Shown: positions 35,452 through 46,485, counted from the stretch's first letter. The stretch is 64,000 bases of DNA from Rhizobium aethiopicum (GCF_014197535.1 NZ_JACIFV010000005.1:62001-126000); one strand, 5' to 3'. Translations and numbers: made by a program. The notes: a model not told the origin generated them from the letters alone.

Positions 35452-36474
35452 CTATCTAAAGAGAATGAGGCTTGCCGGGGTTGGCGGCATCGATTTGACC
35501 GTGACGCCGGCAAGGCCAGCCATTCTTGCCATCTCGGTTAACTCGCTTTGCGTATAGGCCTGGCCCGCCGGGGTGCTGGCGAGCATCTCCCAGGAGAAGG
35601 CCGCTGGAAAAGGGGGCGACACGCCATCTTCGTTCGGCACAAAATCCACCCCGACGATCCGACCGTCCTCTGCAAGACTCGCGATGATCTTTCGCAACAG
35701 CGCGGCACAGGTCGGGAAATCGAAATGGTGCATAAAATTCGGAAGCAGGACGAGATCGAAACCGGCGCCCCAGTCGACATCGAAGGCGCTGCCGGCGATC
35801 GTCCGGTACCGGTCAGCCACGCCTGATTGTTCCGCATTCTGCCTCGACAGCTCCAAGACGGCGCCCCAGTCGACGGCGACGATCTCCGCCGATGGAAAGG
35901 CCTTGGCAATCTCGATCCCGAAGAGGCCCGGACCTGCGGCGATGTCCAAGACGTTCTTGGGAGACCCCGGCCAGCTAGATATTTCGCCAGCCAGCAGTTT
36001 GGCGCTGAGCCCGGTGAAGGAGCCCATGCCGCGCGCGAACTTCAACCAGACGGGGTTGTCCGCCGACAGGTTTGCCAGTCCGGCCGAACCGCCGTTTCGC
36101 ACGACGGCAGCCGGATCGCGCAGAAAATTGTCCAGTACTTCGGGTGCGGCGACGAACTCGATGGCACAGCCCATATAGGCCGGCGAATTGCGATCGAGGA
36201 ACATTCTCGTCGACGGTGTCATTCGGTACTGTCCGCCCTCCTTGGTCAGGAAGCCATGGACCACAAGGTAATCGCAGAGGATGCGCACCCCTCGCTCCGA
36301 GGCGCTTGTTGCCGACGCCAGCACTGCTGCCGTTTTGCCCTCGCCGATATGAGTAAAGAGATCAAGCTCGATGGCCGCCTTGATCGCTGCCGTCTTTCGG
36401 CATGCAAACAGCGCATCGACCACAAGTTCGGGCGACACGGCGCCAGCATGGGCATCCTCGATGATCGTTTCCAC
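35452..36474 (-). CDS. SAM-dependent O-methyltransferase-like protein
   Basis: About 340 residues. N-terminal dimerisation/winged-helix part (residues 20-80, ALFACRKTAAIKAAIELDLF, a dimerisation2-type domain) and a Rossmann methyltransferase domain: motif I VLDIAAGPGLFGIEIAKAF, then AVDWGAVLELSRQN, then LPNFMHHFDFPT. This layout is shared by bacterial O-methyltransferases of the acetylserotonin OMT-like fold. GTG at 36474 with GGGGGGA about 6 bases upstream is preferred over GTG at 36561. The neighbouring fucose genes suggest a glycan or O-antigen methyltransferase, but small molecule substrates are equally possible. Confidence 0.85.
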   Translation of the reverse strand: METIIEDAHAGAVSPELVVDALFACRKTAAIKAAIELDLFTHIGEGKTAAVLASATSASERGVRILCDYLVVHGFLTKEGGQYRMTPSTRMFLDRNSPAYMGCAIEFVAAPEVLDNFLRDPAAVVRNGGSAGLANLSADNPVWLKFARGMGSFTGLSAKLLAGEISSWPGSPKNVLDIAAGPGLFGIEIAKAFPSAEIVAVDWGAVLELSRQNAEQSGVADRYRTIAGSAFDVDWGAGFDLVLLPNFMHHFDFPTCAALLRKIIASLAEDGRIVGVDFVPNEDGVSPPFPAAFSWEMLASTPAGQAYTQSELTEMARMAGLAGVTVKSMPPTPASLILFR

Positions 36475-36881
36475 GGAATCCCCCCAGAGTATCGACCGAT
36501 CTTGCCTGGCAGCGCCAGCCGCGGAAATTATGCGTAAATTCGGCTTTCCTACAATACTCACCGCGCTAACCCTATCGGGTTCCTCCGCCGCAATGGCAGA
36601 GCTGTCCTAGGCCGCCAGCCAGCAGCTGGTAATGTTCGAGCCGACGGGAACAGGAACCGAATGGAGCCATGTTAACTAGCTGGAGCAGTAGCGGCCCATC
36701 GCCGCCTGTTACGACAAATCCGACAGGTGATTGGCCACATTCCTCGCTCCGGCTACCATGCGGACTTGGCTGCCATTCAGAGGATAGTCTGGACACAATG
36801 CGGTGATGGAGGCTGGCGAGGCCTCAATGCAGCGAACATCGACGCGGAAATAGCAAAATGCCGATCTACACAGCCTGGGTA
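36475..36881. other. Unassigned stretch between the methyltransferase and fcl
   Basis: About 400 bases, no supported gene. Contains the likely promoter region of the minus-strand methyltransferase; no strong hairpin found. Confidence 0.45.
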
Positions 36882-37832
36882 TTAGACCGCTGAACCGGCT
36901 CCATTTTCGGATTGCAGGAACCAGGCATAAGTGGCTCTGACGCCGTCTTCGAGCGAAATGTGCGGTTCCCAGCCCATGTCCTGCAGCTTCTTGTTGCTCA
37001 TCAGCTTTCGCGGCGTGCCGTCAGGCTTGGAAAGATCATGAATGATCTCACCCTTGTAACCGACAACGCGGCAGACCAGACGCGTCAACTCGATAATTTC
37101 GAGATCCGTGCCCGAGCCGACATTGACGTGCTGCGAGCCCGAATAGGTTTTGAGCAGAAACACCAGGGCGTCGGCGCAGTCGTCGACGTGAAGAAACTCG
37201 CGGCGCGGGGTTCCTGTGCCCCAGACTACCATATGCGGGTCTTTGCGCAGTTTCGCAGCATGCGCCTTGCGGATAAGCGCGGGCAGCACATGGCTGGAAT
37301 TCAGGTCGAAATTATCGCCGGGGCCGTATAGGTTGGTCGGCATGGCCGAAATATAGTCCCGGCCATATTGCTTGCGATAGGCTTCCGCGAGCTTGATACC
37401 GGCGATCTTGGCGATCGCGTACCATTCGTTGGTCGGCTCGAGCGGACCGGTCAACAGAGCCTCTTCGGAAATCGGCTGTGGAGCGAGCTTCGGATAAATG
37501 CAGCTTGACCCCAGGAAGAGAAGCCGGTCCACTCCCGCCCGGTGGGCAGCTTCGAAGATGTTGGCTTCAATGATCAGATTGTCATAGATGAATTCAGCGG
37601 GATAGCTGTCATTCGCGAGGATGCCGCCGACCTTGGCAGCGGCGAGAATGATCGCGTCTGGCCGGGTTGCTTCAACAAATTTCTCGATCTCGTCCTGCCG
37701 CTTCAAATCGACCTCGGCGCGGGTGGCCGTGACGACGCTGCAAGCTTCGGATTGAAGCCTGCGCACCAGAGCGCTGCCGACCATTCCGCGATGACCGGCA
37801 ACCCAGATCTTCTTGTTGGATAGATCGTACAC
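36882..37832 (-). CDS. fcl: GDP-L-fucose synthase
   Basis: 316 residues. NADPH-dependent epimerase-reductase converting GDP-4-keto-6-deoxymannose to GDP-L-fucose. Rossmann motif WVAGHRGMVGSALVRRL, the SSCIYP stretch and the Y-x-x-x-K pair (YAIAK) near residue 137 are visible. GTG start directly abuts the gmd stop codon, so the two are translationally coupled. The fucose residue is a component of R. etli/leguminosarum O antigen. Confidence 0.95.
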   Translation of the reverse strand: MYDLSNKKIWVAGHRGMVGSALVRRLQSEACSVVTATRAEVDLKRQDEIEKFVEATRPDAIILAAAKVGGILANDSYPAEFIYDNLIIEANIFEAAHRAGVDRLLFLGSSCIYPKLAPQPISEEALLTGPLEPTNEWYAIAKIAGIKLAEAYRKQYGRDYISAMPTNLYGPGDNFDLNSSHVLPALIRKAHAAKLRKDPHMVVWGTGTPRREFLHVDDCADALVFLLKTYSGSQHVNVGSGTDLEIIELTRLVCRVVGYKGEIIHDLSKPDGTPRKLMSNKKLQDMGWEPHISLEDGVRATYAWFLQSENGAGSAV

Positions 37833-39487
<1,655 letters not shown>

Positions 39488-39646
39488 TCATCTGGCGAGG
39501 GATTCTTGCATCAGCGGCAACCGGCCTGTCTTGGGAGCGGTTATCTCCGGCCAAACTGGCGGGCTATATCCTCCTTCTGAGCTGGCAATTACAATTGCCA
39601 AGGCAAAGGAAGCAAAAATGAAGGCCGCGATGACCTTGTAAGCCAT
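39488..39646 (-). CDS. Small membrane or secreted peptide, 52 residues
   Basis: MAYKVIAAFIFASFALAIVI (hydrophobic segment) followed by GGYSPPVWPEITAPKTGRLP. A GAGGAAT lies about 7 bases before the ATG. A short open frame of this length can arise by chance; the hydrophobic start and ribosome binding site favour a real small gene. Confidence 0.4.
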   Translation of the reverse strand: MAYKVIAAFIFASFALAIVIASSEGGYSPPVWPEITAPKTGRLPLMQESLAR

Positions 39647-39964
39647 CTCCGGATTCCTCGTTGGCCAGCGTTTCTCAAATACAGATAGTATGATGAATCA
39701 CCAGTTACCATGGTGCCAACCGCCGACCGGCGGTGGGTCCTCTCCGGCGAGACAGCGCGATAAATTCAGTCGGCATGGGGTGGCGGAAGAGGCGTGAGTT
39801 CTTGGTTTGACCGCTGCTGGAACGTTTAATCATAAGCGATCGCAATCTACTTCTGATAGATAAGCGGTGCGGAAGACTTTGATTTCCGATTATTTCAGTT
39901 GCGCTCGTTGTAGAAAATGACAAGAAGGTGGGTGTCTGATTGATCCGCGAGACGCTGGGAAGCA

Positions 39965-42016
39965 ATGCCTGAAAATACCCCCACTGAGACGCCACGCTCG
40001 AGATGGTTCTTGGTGCCGATGCAGGCGCTCGTCGCTCCTCTGCTGGCCATGCCGCGTGCTGCCAAACGCGCGCTCGCCTTGCTGGTGGATTCCGGTCTTT
40101 GTGTCCTGACGATCTGGCTGGCTTATTGCTTCCGTCTGAACGAATGGACGGTGCTCACCGGCGTACAGTGGCTGCCGGTCTTCGTTTCCTTGTGCATGGC
40201 GCTTCCCATCTTCATCGTCATGGGCATGTATCGGGCGATCTTCCGTTATGCCAACATGGCCGCTTTCATTGCCGTTCTAAAAGCAATTGCGATCTACGGC
40301 GTCGCCTTCATGACGATATTTACGGCGCTCAGCGTTCCGGGCGTTCCGAGAACCGTCGGCATTCTCCAGCCCTTCCTGCTCTTGATTGCGATCGGCCTGT
40401 CACGGTTGGGCATCCGTTATTGGCTCGGGGACACCTACCAGCGTATTCTTCACCAGAATACGCTCGCCAAGGTGCTGATCTATGGGGCAGGAAATGCCGG
40501 CCGGCAACTCGCCGGCGCTCTGACGAACAGCGCCGAACTCAATGTCGTCGGTTATCTCGATGATGATCCGCGCCTTAAGGGCGGCATCATGGGCGGTTTG
40601 CCGATCTATGACCCGTCGGATCTTCCGGTGCTCGCCGAAGCACTTGGCGTGCACAATGTGCTTCTTGCTCTTCCATCCGCATCGCGGCAGCGTCGCAATG
40701 AAATTCTCGAGCATATCCGCAAAGCCAGGGTGAACGTCCGGACATTGCCGGATCTCACGGCGCTGGCACAGGGACGAGTCGCGGTCTCCGATATTCGTGA
40801 GCTGGAGATCGAAGACCTGCTGGGCAGGGAAGCGGTTGCGCCGCGGCAAGAGCTGCTCGACAAGGCGATGCGCAACAAGGTGGTGATGGTCACGGGCGCC
40901 GGCGGCTCTATCGGCGGCGAGCTATGTCGCCAGATTCTGCGCAACGCGCCTTCGAGCCTCATCCTCATAGATCAGAACGAGTTTGCGCTTTATAATATTC
41001 ATGCCGAATTGCTGAAGCTGGCCGAAGTTTACAAGCATGAGAGCCTGCAGATCGTGCCGATCCTTTGTTCGGTCCGCGACCAGGATCGCATGGAACATAT
41101 TATGCAGAGCTGGCGGCCTCAGACGCTTTATCACGCCGCCGCTTACAAGCATGTGCCTCTCGTCGAACACAATGCCGTGGAAGGCATCAAGAACAATGTC
41201 ATGGGGACATTGATCACCGCACGTGCGGCAAATAAATGCGGCGTCTCGAATTTCGTGCTGATCAGCACGGACAAAGCCGTGCGCCCGACGAATGTGATGG
41301 GCGCCAGCAAGAGGCTGGCCGAGATGGTGCTGCAGGCGCTTGCGGCAGAGCTGACCGCTGACAGATTGCGGACGAACTTCTCGATGGTCCGCTTCGGAAA
41401 TGTCCTCGGTTCCTCCGGATCCGTCGTGCCGCTGTTCCGGCAGCAGATCAAGGACGGCGGCCCGGTTACCCTGACGCATTCGAAAATAACCCGCTACTTC
41501 ATGACCATTTCGGAAGCCTCGCAACTTGTCATTCAAGCGGGCGCCATGGCCGACGGCGGCGATGTTTTCCTGCTCGATATGGGCGAGCCCGTCCGCATTG
41601 CGGATCTCGCCCGCAAGATGGTCGAACTGTCCGGATTGACCGTCCGGGACGTGGATAATCCAGAAGGGGACATCGAGCTTGCCGTTACCGGCCTGAGGCC
41701 GGGCGAGAAGCTTTATGAAGAACTGTTGATCGGGGATAACCCCGAGACAACTGAACACCCGCGGATTATGAAGGCGCGCGAGGATTTCCTGTCTTGGGCG
41801 GAACTTTCAAAGAAGCTCAACTCGCTCAATGCGTCATTGGACCGAAACGACATGGTCGCGGCACGTGCGACTTTGGCAGAACTCGTTTCCGGCTATTCCT
41901 CGACGGGCGAGGTTTCAGATCTTGCGTTTACCGGCGCCGAAACCAATCCGGCGCATGAAGATGTCAACGCGCTAGCCTCAGGCGCAGGAAATCAGCTTCG
42001 AACGACAGGTGCATAA
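39965..42016 (+). CDS. Membrane-bound NDP-sugar 4,6-dehydratase (WbpM/WreV/FlaA1 family)
   Basis: 683 residues. Four N-terminal membrane segments (about 28-125), a CoA-binding-like domain with VLIYGAGNAGRQLAGAL near residue 172, then an SDR domain starting VMVTGAGGSIGGELCRQIL near residue 303. The active site has NVMGASK, with Met in place of Tyr, the hallmark S-M-K triad of WbpM-type enzymes making UDP-4-keto-6-deoxy-HexNAc from UDP-GlcNAc. In R. etli the enzyme named WreV makes the precursor of N-acetylquinovosamine in O antigen. This gene is a good candidate for it or a paralogue; the name is not given because it was not checked. Confidence 0.92.
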   Translation: MPENTPTETPRSRWFLVPMQALVAPLLAMPRAAKRALALLVDSGLCVLTIWLAYCFRLNEWTVLTGVQWLPVFVSLCMALPIFIVMGMYRAIFRYANMAAFIAVLKAIAIYGVAFMTIFTALSVPGVPRTVGILQPFLLLIAIGLSRLGIRYWLGDTYQRILHQNTLAKVLIYGAGNAGRQLAGALTNSAELNVVGYLDDDPRLKGGIMGGLPIYDPSDLPVLAEALGVHNVLLALPSASRQRRNEILEHIRKARVNVRTLPDLTALAQGRVAVSDIRELEIEDLLGREAVAPRQELLDKAMRNKVVMVTGAGGSIGGELCRQILRNAPSSLILIDQNEFALYNIHAELLKLAEVYKHESLQIVPILCSVRDQDRMEHIMQSWRPQTLYHAAAYKHVPLVEHNAVEGIKNNVMGTLITARAANKCGVSNFVLISTDKAVRPTNVMGASKRLAEMVLQALAAELTADRLRTNFSMVRFGNVLGSSGSVVPLFRQQIKDGGPVTLTHSKITRYFMTISEASQLVIQAGAMADGGDVFLLDMGEPVRIADLARKMVELSGLTVRDVDNPEGDIELAVTGLRPGEKLYEELLIGDNPETTEHPRIMKAREDFLSWAELSKKLNSLNASLDRNDMVAARATLAELVSGYSSTGEVSDLAFTGAETNPAHEDVNALASGAGNQLRTTGA

Positions 42017-43266
42017 CGCGTGCTGCCCCGGTCCGCACAAATAAGCGCGACCATATAGGCGAAGATCGGATCCAGCGCTTTTTGGTTGAACATGATACCG
42101 AAGCTGCCGGTTATGATGTAGCTGCTGGTCAGCAAGAGAGCGAGCGCTATGGCTAGATCCCGGCCAGGGCCAGGTTCCTTTTTCCACGCACCGATCACGG
42201 GTGTCAGGAGCAGCAGCGAAAGCGCTGCGATGCCGACAAGGCCGGCGTCAATTCCCGCGGTCAGAAAGCCGTTATGGACATGTGAATAGGGCAGTTGTGG
42301 CCTTAGGCCCTCAGGGACTTCTGCCAAGACAGCAGCCATCCGGTTTTGCGGGCCATAGCCGGTGAACGGATCCTTGGTGATTGCCGATAGGGCGCCCTTA
42401 TAGAGAGCAACCCGCGCGCTCAGCGAAGTGATATCGCCATTGGTGCTTTCGAGCGATGACAGATTGTCCTGGAGCTCACGGACGCGATAGACAACCTGGT
42501 CGCTGCCCAAGGCGAGAAGTCCCAGCAGCAGTACCGAGCCGGTGATGGCGAGGCTGCGCAGACTGACATGAAATCGGTTTTTGGGAAAATACCAGAGAAA
42601 GATGACGAGCTGAACGGGGATGACAAGCCAGGCCGAGCGTGTTCCGGAAAGCAGCGCGCAGCCTAGGCCCGCGGCATATCCCAATATCGCTATCTTTTGC
42701 TCCATGCTTTTGGGGGATTGAATATTGAGTAGCGCGACGCCGCCGAAAAGCACGCCAATAACGCCCAGCAGCGCCGCGTTCGAGGTTCCCGCCTCCGCCC
42801 TCGGCATCAGGAACAAGACCTGAAGCAGGCTGAAAAGAAAAGTAACGATCATGCCGAGACCCGCGCCGAGGATAAAGAGCGGCATAAGGTGACCATCGGG
42901 AGATTGACGCATACGCGGCAAAATCAGCCAGATCGAAAAGAACGGCAGGAGCCGGAAAATCCAATCCAGTTCTTCCGAGAAAGGCGGATTGACGAATATG
43001 CTGACGATCATCACCACCGGGTAAATCGTCATGCAAATGGCAACCACTCGGTCGGACTTCGACAGGTTCAGAGGAAAGCGGGCTCTTGCCAGACAATAGA
43101 GGCCCGAGACCATCGACCCGAGGAGGATGAAGGAGTTGAAGTTTGGCGAAAGTCCGGGCAGGATTGCAAAGAGAAAGACCGCAATGGCGTTGGTTCGATC
43201 AAGCGCGCTTCCAGACCCGTTCCCGGGATGAAGCACCGCAATCAAGAGTTGCCTGAAATAATTCAC
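41992..43266 (-). CDS. O-antigen ligase/polymerase family protein, paralogue 2
   Basis: 424 residues, polytopic, Wzy_C family: GTRSAWLVIPVQLVIFLWYF, GYGPQNRM and HVHNGFLTAGIDAG as in paralogue 1. GTG 43266 corresponds exactly to the ATG of paralogue 1; the frame continues to 43422, but those residues are not shared. Its 3' end overlaps the dehydratase gene by 25 bases on the opposite strand. Being beside gmd/fcl and the dehydratase, it is the likely original copy, acting in O-chain ligation or polymerisation. Confidence 0.85.
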   Translation of the reverse strand: MNYFRQLLIAVLHPGNGSGSALDRTNAIAVFLFAILPGLSPNFNSFILLGSMVSGLYCLARARFPLNLSKSDRVVAICMTIYPVVMIVSIFVNPPFSEELDWIFRLLPFFSIWLILPRMRQSPDGHLMPLFILGAGLGMIVTFLFSLLQVLFLMPRAEAGTSNAALLGVIGVLFGGVALLNIQSPKSMEQKIAILGYAAGLGCALLSGTRSAWLVIPVQLVIFLWYFPKNRFHVSLRSLAITGSVLLLGLLALGSDQVVYRVRELQDNLSSLESTNGDITSLSARVALYKGALSAITKDPFTGYGPQNRMAAVLAEVPEGLRPQLPYSHVHNGFLTAGIDAGLVGIAALSLLLLTPVIGAWKKEPGPGRDLAIALALLLTSSYIITGSFGIMFNQKALDPIFAYMVALICADRGSTRYAPVVRS

Positions 43267-43627
43267 TTTGGTAGCCCTGACGTGTCGCTTTCCAGCCTCG
43301 CTAAGGACCGTTGTCACCGCTGTCAAGCCGTGAAGGCAGGAGGAACCTGCGCTTTTTTCACTGTCGTATTCTGGCAACAGCAGATTCGAATGCTCGTTGC
43401 TCTTGCTCGACGACGGTCGCAACCGGCTGCAACAGCAAAGCTGTTCCGAACAGAAAACACGTTTGAGGTGCGAACCTATTGAGAAGCTTTGTCATCTGGC
43501 GGCGCATTTCCGCTATCAGGGAACACCCGCAGGTACAGGATCTGAATCTCTCGCCATTCCAACCGAAGTGGCCGGCCGTTATAGGACAGCGACGCGCCAG
43601 TCGCGCAGCCACTTTTGGTACCTGGAG
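43267..43627. other. Upstream region of paralogue 2 and intergenic stretch
   Basis: 43267-43330 matches the upstream region of paralogue 1. The remaining 300 bases have no supported gene. Confidence 0.5.
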
Positions 43628-43876
43628 CTATCGCCAATATGGACGCGGCGCGCTTTCCACCGATGACCGGCCGAGGAGATAGCCGAACCCGAATGCGAGA
43701 ATACCAATAGTGAGCAATGCGCTTGCGGTGTGCGGGTGGTTTCTAGCCCCGGCCGTGACTGCATAGACCTCACGTTTCACTCCGCTAGCCGCCGATTGGG
43801 CAACCTTGGCCAGTCCTTCCGGCGGCTCGATGGGTGTGCCGGTAAATCCGGCGTCCAAGTCTTTTTTATCAACCAT
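43628..43876 (-). CDS. Small membrane protein of unknown function
   Basis: 82 residues with one strong hydrophobic segment near the C-terminus (TASALLTIGILAFGFGYLLG) and a helical N-terminal part rich in Ala/Lys/Glu. It resembles the C-terminal anchor of ElaB/DUF883-type proteins only in layout. ATG 43876 is preferred over the in-frame 43897; SD AGGAAAGG-like precedes it on the minus strand. Confidence 0.55.
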   Translation of the reverse strand: MVDKKDLDAGFTGTPIEPPEGLAKVAQSAASGVKREVYAVTAGARNHPHTASALLTIGILAFGFGYLLGRSSVESAPRPYWR

Positions 43877-43914
43877 ATCGGAACACCTTTCCTGCATTGG
43901 CTCAAGACTGCAAT

Positions 43915-44301
43915 TTAATCTTGCTCGCGTGTGCCGGGCGAGGCTTCGCGTTGGTCCGCGTCTTCGAGATCCGTCTTGACCAGGAAAGCATCGCTATGTT
44001 CGCGTGCGGCCTCTCGCAACGCTTCCAGCTTGGGAGGATTGTCGGCCTCGCCATATTGCGCATCGATCTCATGCTCGGCGCGGATCCAGTGATCCCGATG
44101 CCTGCCCTCCGGCCTGCCTTCCTTCTCCCACAGCGCATGTGCTCTTTTCCGGATTTCCTCCTCGCGGAGCACCGCCGGGCCGGTTTCGTGTGTGGCTTGC
44201 CGCGCCATCTTCCCTTTCCGCGCGCCGGTGAGGGAGGATTCCTTCAGCCGTGTGTCGTCGGTCGTAACTTCATTTTTCGTGCGTCGTACCGGGTTCTTCA
44301 T
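43915..44301 (-). CDS. DUF2934 domain protein
   Basis: 128 residues, soluble, charged. The DUF2934 core IRKRAHALWEKEGRPEGRHRD followed by HWIRAEHEID is exact for the family. Small DUF2934 proteins are found in many Rhizobiales; their function is unknown. 18 bases upstream of the previous small membrane gene on the same strand, so possibly co-transcribed. Confidence 0.8.
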   Translation of the reverse strand: MKNPVRRTKNEVTTDDTRLKESSLTGARKGKMARQATHETGPAVLREEEIRKRAHALWEKEGRPEGRHRDHWIRAEHEIDAQYGEADNPPKLEALREAAREHSDAFLVKTDLEDADQREASPGTREQD

Positions 44302-44451
44302 CGGCGCCTCCTTGATTGGATTTCAACCAATTCGGCTGATCTAAGTTCCAACCAACAGTCTCGACAGCATCGAAACGCGGGGTGAAACGACCGCGAACCT
44401 TCAAATGTGATCCAATTCCTCTGCAGGTCTTGGCAGGGTGGTTCAGCTGAT

Positions 44452-44461
44452 ATACTAGTAT
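44452..44461. promoter_or_regulatory. Palindromic candidate operator for the GntR regulator
   Basis: ATACTAGTAT, a perfect 10-base palindrome in a T-rich setting (GATATACTAGTATGCC), 27 bases before the GntR start codon. FCD-subgroup GntR regulators often bind short palindromes near their own promoter. Operator function is inferred. Confidence 0.5.
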
Positions 44462-44488
44462 GCCAGAACACGATTACCGGTTTTGATT

Positions 44489-45211
44489 ATGCGGCAGTCC
44501 TCCGAAGCCCAAGCGCCTGCGGTTTCGATTTCCCAGGAAGTCGGTCCGAGGTTGCGACGCGTCACCACGGCCGGTGCGATCTACGAACGTCTCTATGCCG
44601 ACATCGTCTCGCTCAGGATGCCGCCTGGCCTGTTGCTGCAGGAAAAGCGGATCGCCGAGGATTTCGGGGTGAGCCGCACGCCGGTGCGCGAGGCATTGCT
44701 GAGGCTCTCCGAAGGCGGGCTGGTCGACATCTATCCGCAGTCGGGCACGGTCGTGTCGCGAGTACCTGTCGCCTCGATCCCCGAGGCGGTGGTCGTGCGC
44801 AAAGCGCTCGAAGGTACGACCGTCGAGACTGCGGCTGAAACCGCCAGTGCTGCCGATATTGCTCATCTTGACGCCATCATCTCCCGGCAGCGCTCGCTTG
44901 CCGTGGTCGGCAACGCCTCGAACTTTCACGAGGAGGACGAGGCCTTTCATGAGGCGATCGCTGAGATAGCAGGTTATCCCGGCATCTGGGCGCTTCTGAA
45001 GACGGTCAAGGTGCAGATCGACCGGGCGCGGCGGCTGGCGCTGCCAGCGCTTGGGCGCATGGACAACGTTGTCTGCGAACACATCGTCATTCGCGACGCG
45101 CTCGCCGCCCATGATGCTGCGGCTGCACGCGATGCGATGATCCATCACTTGAGCGCCGTCATTCCCGATGTCGACGAGCTGCGCTCGCGTTACCCCGATT
45201 ATTTCTGCTGA
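44489..45211 (+). CDS. GntR-family (FCD domain) regulator, probable uxu regulator
   Basis: 240 residues. HTH near residues 25-90 (IYERLYADIVSLRMPPGLLL, then KRIAEDFGVSRTPVREALLRL) and a C-terminal all-helical FCD effector domain with conserved DxxFH-like residues (EEDEAFHEAIAEIAG). ATG 44489 is used; TTG at 44483 is also in frame. It is 44 bases upstream of uxuA on the same strand and very probably controls hexuronate use. UxuR/ExuR-type regulators respond to hexuronates; the effector here is inferred. Confidence 0.9.
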   Translation: MRQSSEAQAPAVSISQEVGPRLRRVTTAGAIYERLYADIVSLRMPPGLLLQEKRIAEDFGVSRTPVREALLRLSEGGLVDIYPQSGTVVSRVPVASIPEAVVVRKALEGTTVETAAETASAADIAHLDAIISRQRSLAVVGNASNFHEEDEAFHEAIAEIAGYPGIWALLKTVKVQIDRARRLALPALGRMDNVVCEHIVIRDALAAHDAAAARDAMIHHLSAVIPDVDELRSRYPDYFC

Positions 45212-45255
45212 CGGCAGGATCACTACGAAACGAAAAGGCGAGGAAAGGAACAAGG

Positions 45256-46443
45256 ATGCGGCAGGGTTGGAGATGGTTCGGGCCGGAAGCGCCGGTGACG
45301 CTCGATGATGTCCGTCAGACCGGGGCGACCAACATCGTCTCGTCGCTGCATCAGGTGCCGATCGGCAGGGCCTGGACGGAAAGGGAAGTGCGCGAGCGCC
45401 AGTCCCTGATCGAGACGACGCCAGCCGATCGCTCGCCGCTGGTCTGGTCGGTCGTCGAAAGCATTCCGATCCCCGATGCCGTCAAGCGACGGGGCGGGGA
45501 GGCGAAGGCCGAAATCGAGGCGTGGATCGCCAGCCTCGAAGCGGTCGCCGCCTGCGGCATTCCGATCGTCTGCTATAATTTTATGCCCGTAGTGGACTGG
45601 ACCCGCACCGAACTCGATTTCGTGACGCCGACCGGGGCCACCGCAATGCGCTTTGATCATGAGCGTTTCGCGGCCTTCGATCTTTTCATTTTGGAACGGC
45701 CGGATGCGGCACGAGATTATTCCGATGCCGATCGCGAACGGGCGCGCATCGTCTTCGAGGCGATGTCGCAGGAGGAGATCGCCGAGATCACCCGCATCAT
45801 CACATCGGCTCTGCCGGGTTCGACCACCGAACCTCTGACCATTCCGGCCTTCCGGGAAAAGCTTGTCGCCTATAGCGGCATCGATGCGGCAAGGCTGCGC
45901 CGGCACCTGATCGAATTCTTGGAAGCGGTGACGCCGGCCGCCGAAGCACGCGGCGTCAAGCTGACGCTGCATCCCGACGATCCGCCGCGGTCGCTGTTCG
46001 GCCTGCCGCGCATCGCCTCGACGGCCGATGATTACGCTGCTCTCTTCGATGCGGTGCCGTCGAAGGCGAACGGCATGTGCTATTGCACCGGCAGCCTTGG
46101 CGTGCGCGCCGATAACGATCTGCCGGCGATCGCCCGCCGTTTCGCCTCACGGATCTATTTCGCCCATCTGCGCGCGACGACGCGAGAGGGCGATGGCCGA
46201 ACATTCCATGAAAGTGCGCATCTGGAGGGCGATGTCGACATGGTTGCGGTGCTCAGGGAACTTGTCTCGGAAGACCGCCGCCGCGGCGCTCAAGACACCA
46301 TCGTCTTCCGCTCGGACCATGGCCATCGCATGCTCGACGATCTCGACAAAACAGTCACGCCCGGTTACCCGGCCATCGGCCGCATGCGCGGGCTCGCCGA
46401 GCTTCGCGGCATCCTGCATGCGCTGGGCGCTCCGCCGAATTGA
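45256..46443 (+). CDS. uxuA: Mannonate dehydratase UxuA
   Basis: 395 residues. Converts D-mannonate to 2-keto-3-deoxygluconate in glucuronate/fructuronate breakdown. TIM-barrel enzyme of the xylose-isomerase-like group: N-terminal MRQGWRWFGPEAPVTLDDVR, LTLHPDDPPRSLFGLPRI near residue 236, CYCTGSLGVR, and IVFRSDHGHRMLDD with metal-binding His/Asp, all typical of UxuA. Follows a GntR regulator. No neighbouring uxuB or transporter is seen. A hairpin shared with the convergent TetR gene follows. Confidence 0.95.
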   Translation: MRQGWRWFGPEAPVTLDDVRQTGATNIVSSLHQVPIGRAWTEREVRERQSLIETTPADRSPLVWSVVESIPIPDAVKRRGGEAKAEIEAWIASLEAVAACGIPIVCYNFMPVVDWTRTELDFVTPTGATAMRFDHERFAAFDLFILERPDAARDYSDADRERARIVFEAMSQEEIAEITRIITSALPGSTTEPLTIPAFREKLVAYSGIDAARLRRHLIEFLEAVTPAAEARGVKLTLHPDDPPRSLFGLPRIASTADDYAALFDAVPSKANGMCYCTGSLGVRADNDLPAIARRFASRIYFAHLRATTREGDGRTFHESAHLEGDVDMVAVLRELVSEDRRRGAQDTIVFRSDHGHRMLDDLDKTVTPGYPAIGRMRGLAELRGILHALGAPPN

Positions 46444-46485
46444 GAACTTCTGCGCATTGCGGCGCTGCCCGGCGGTAGAAATCGT

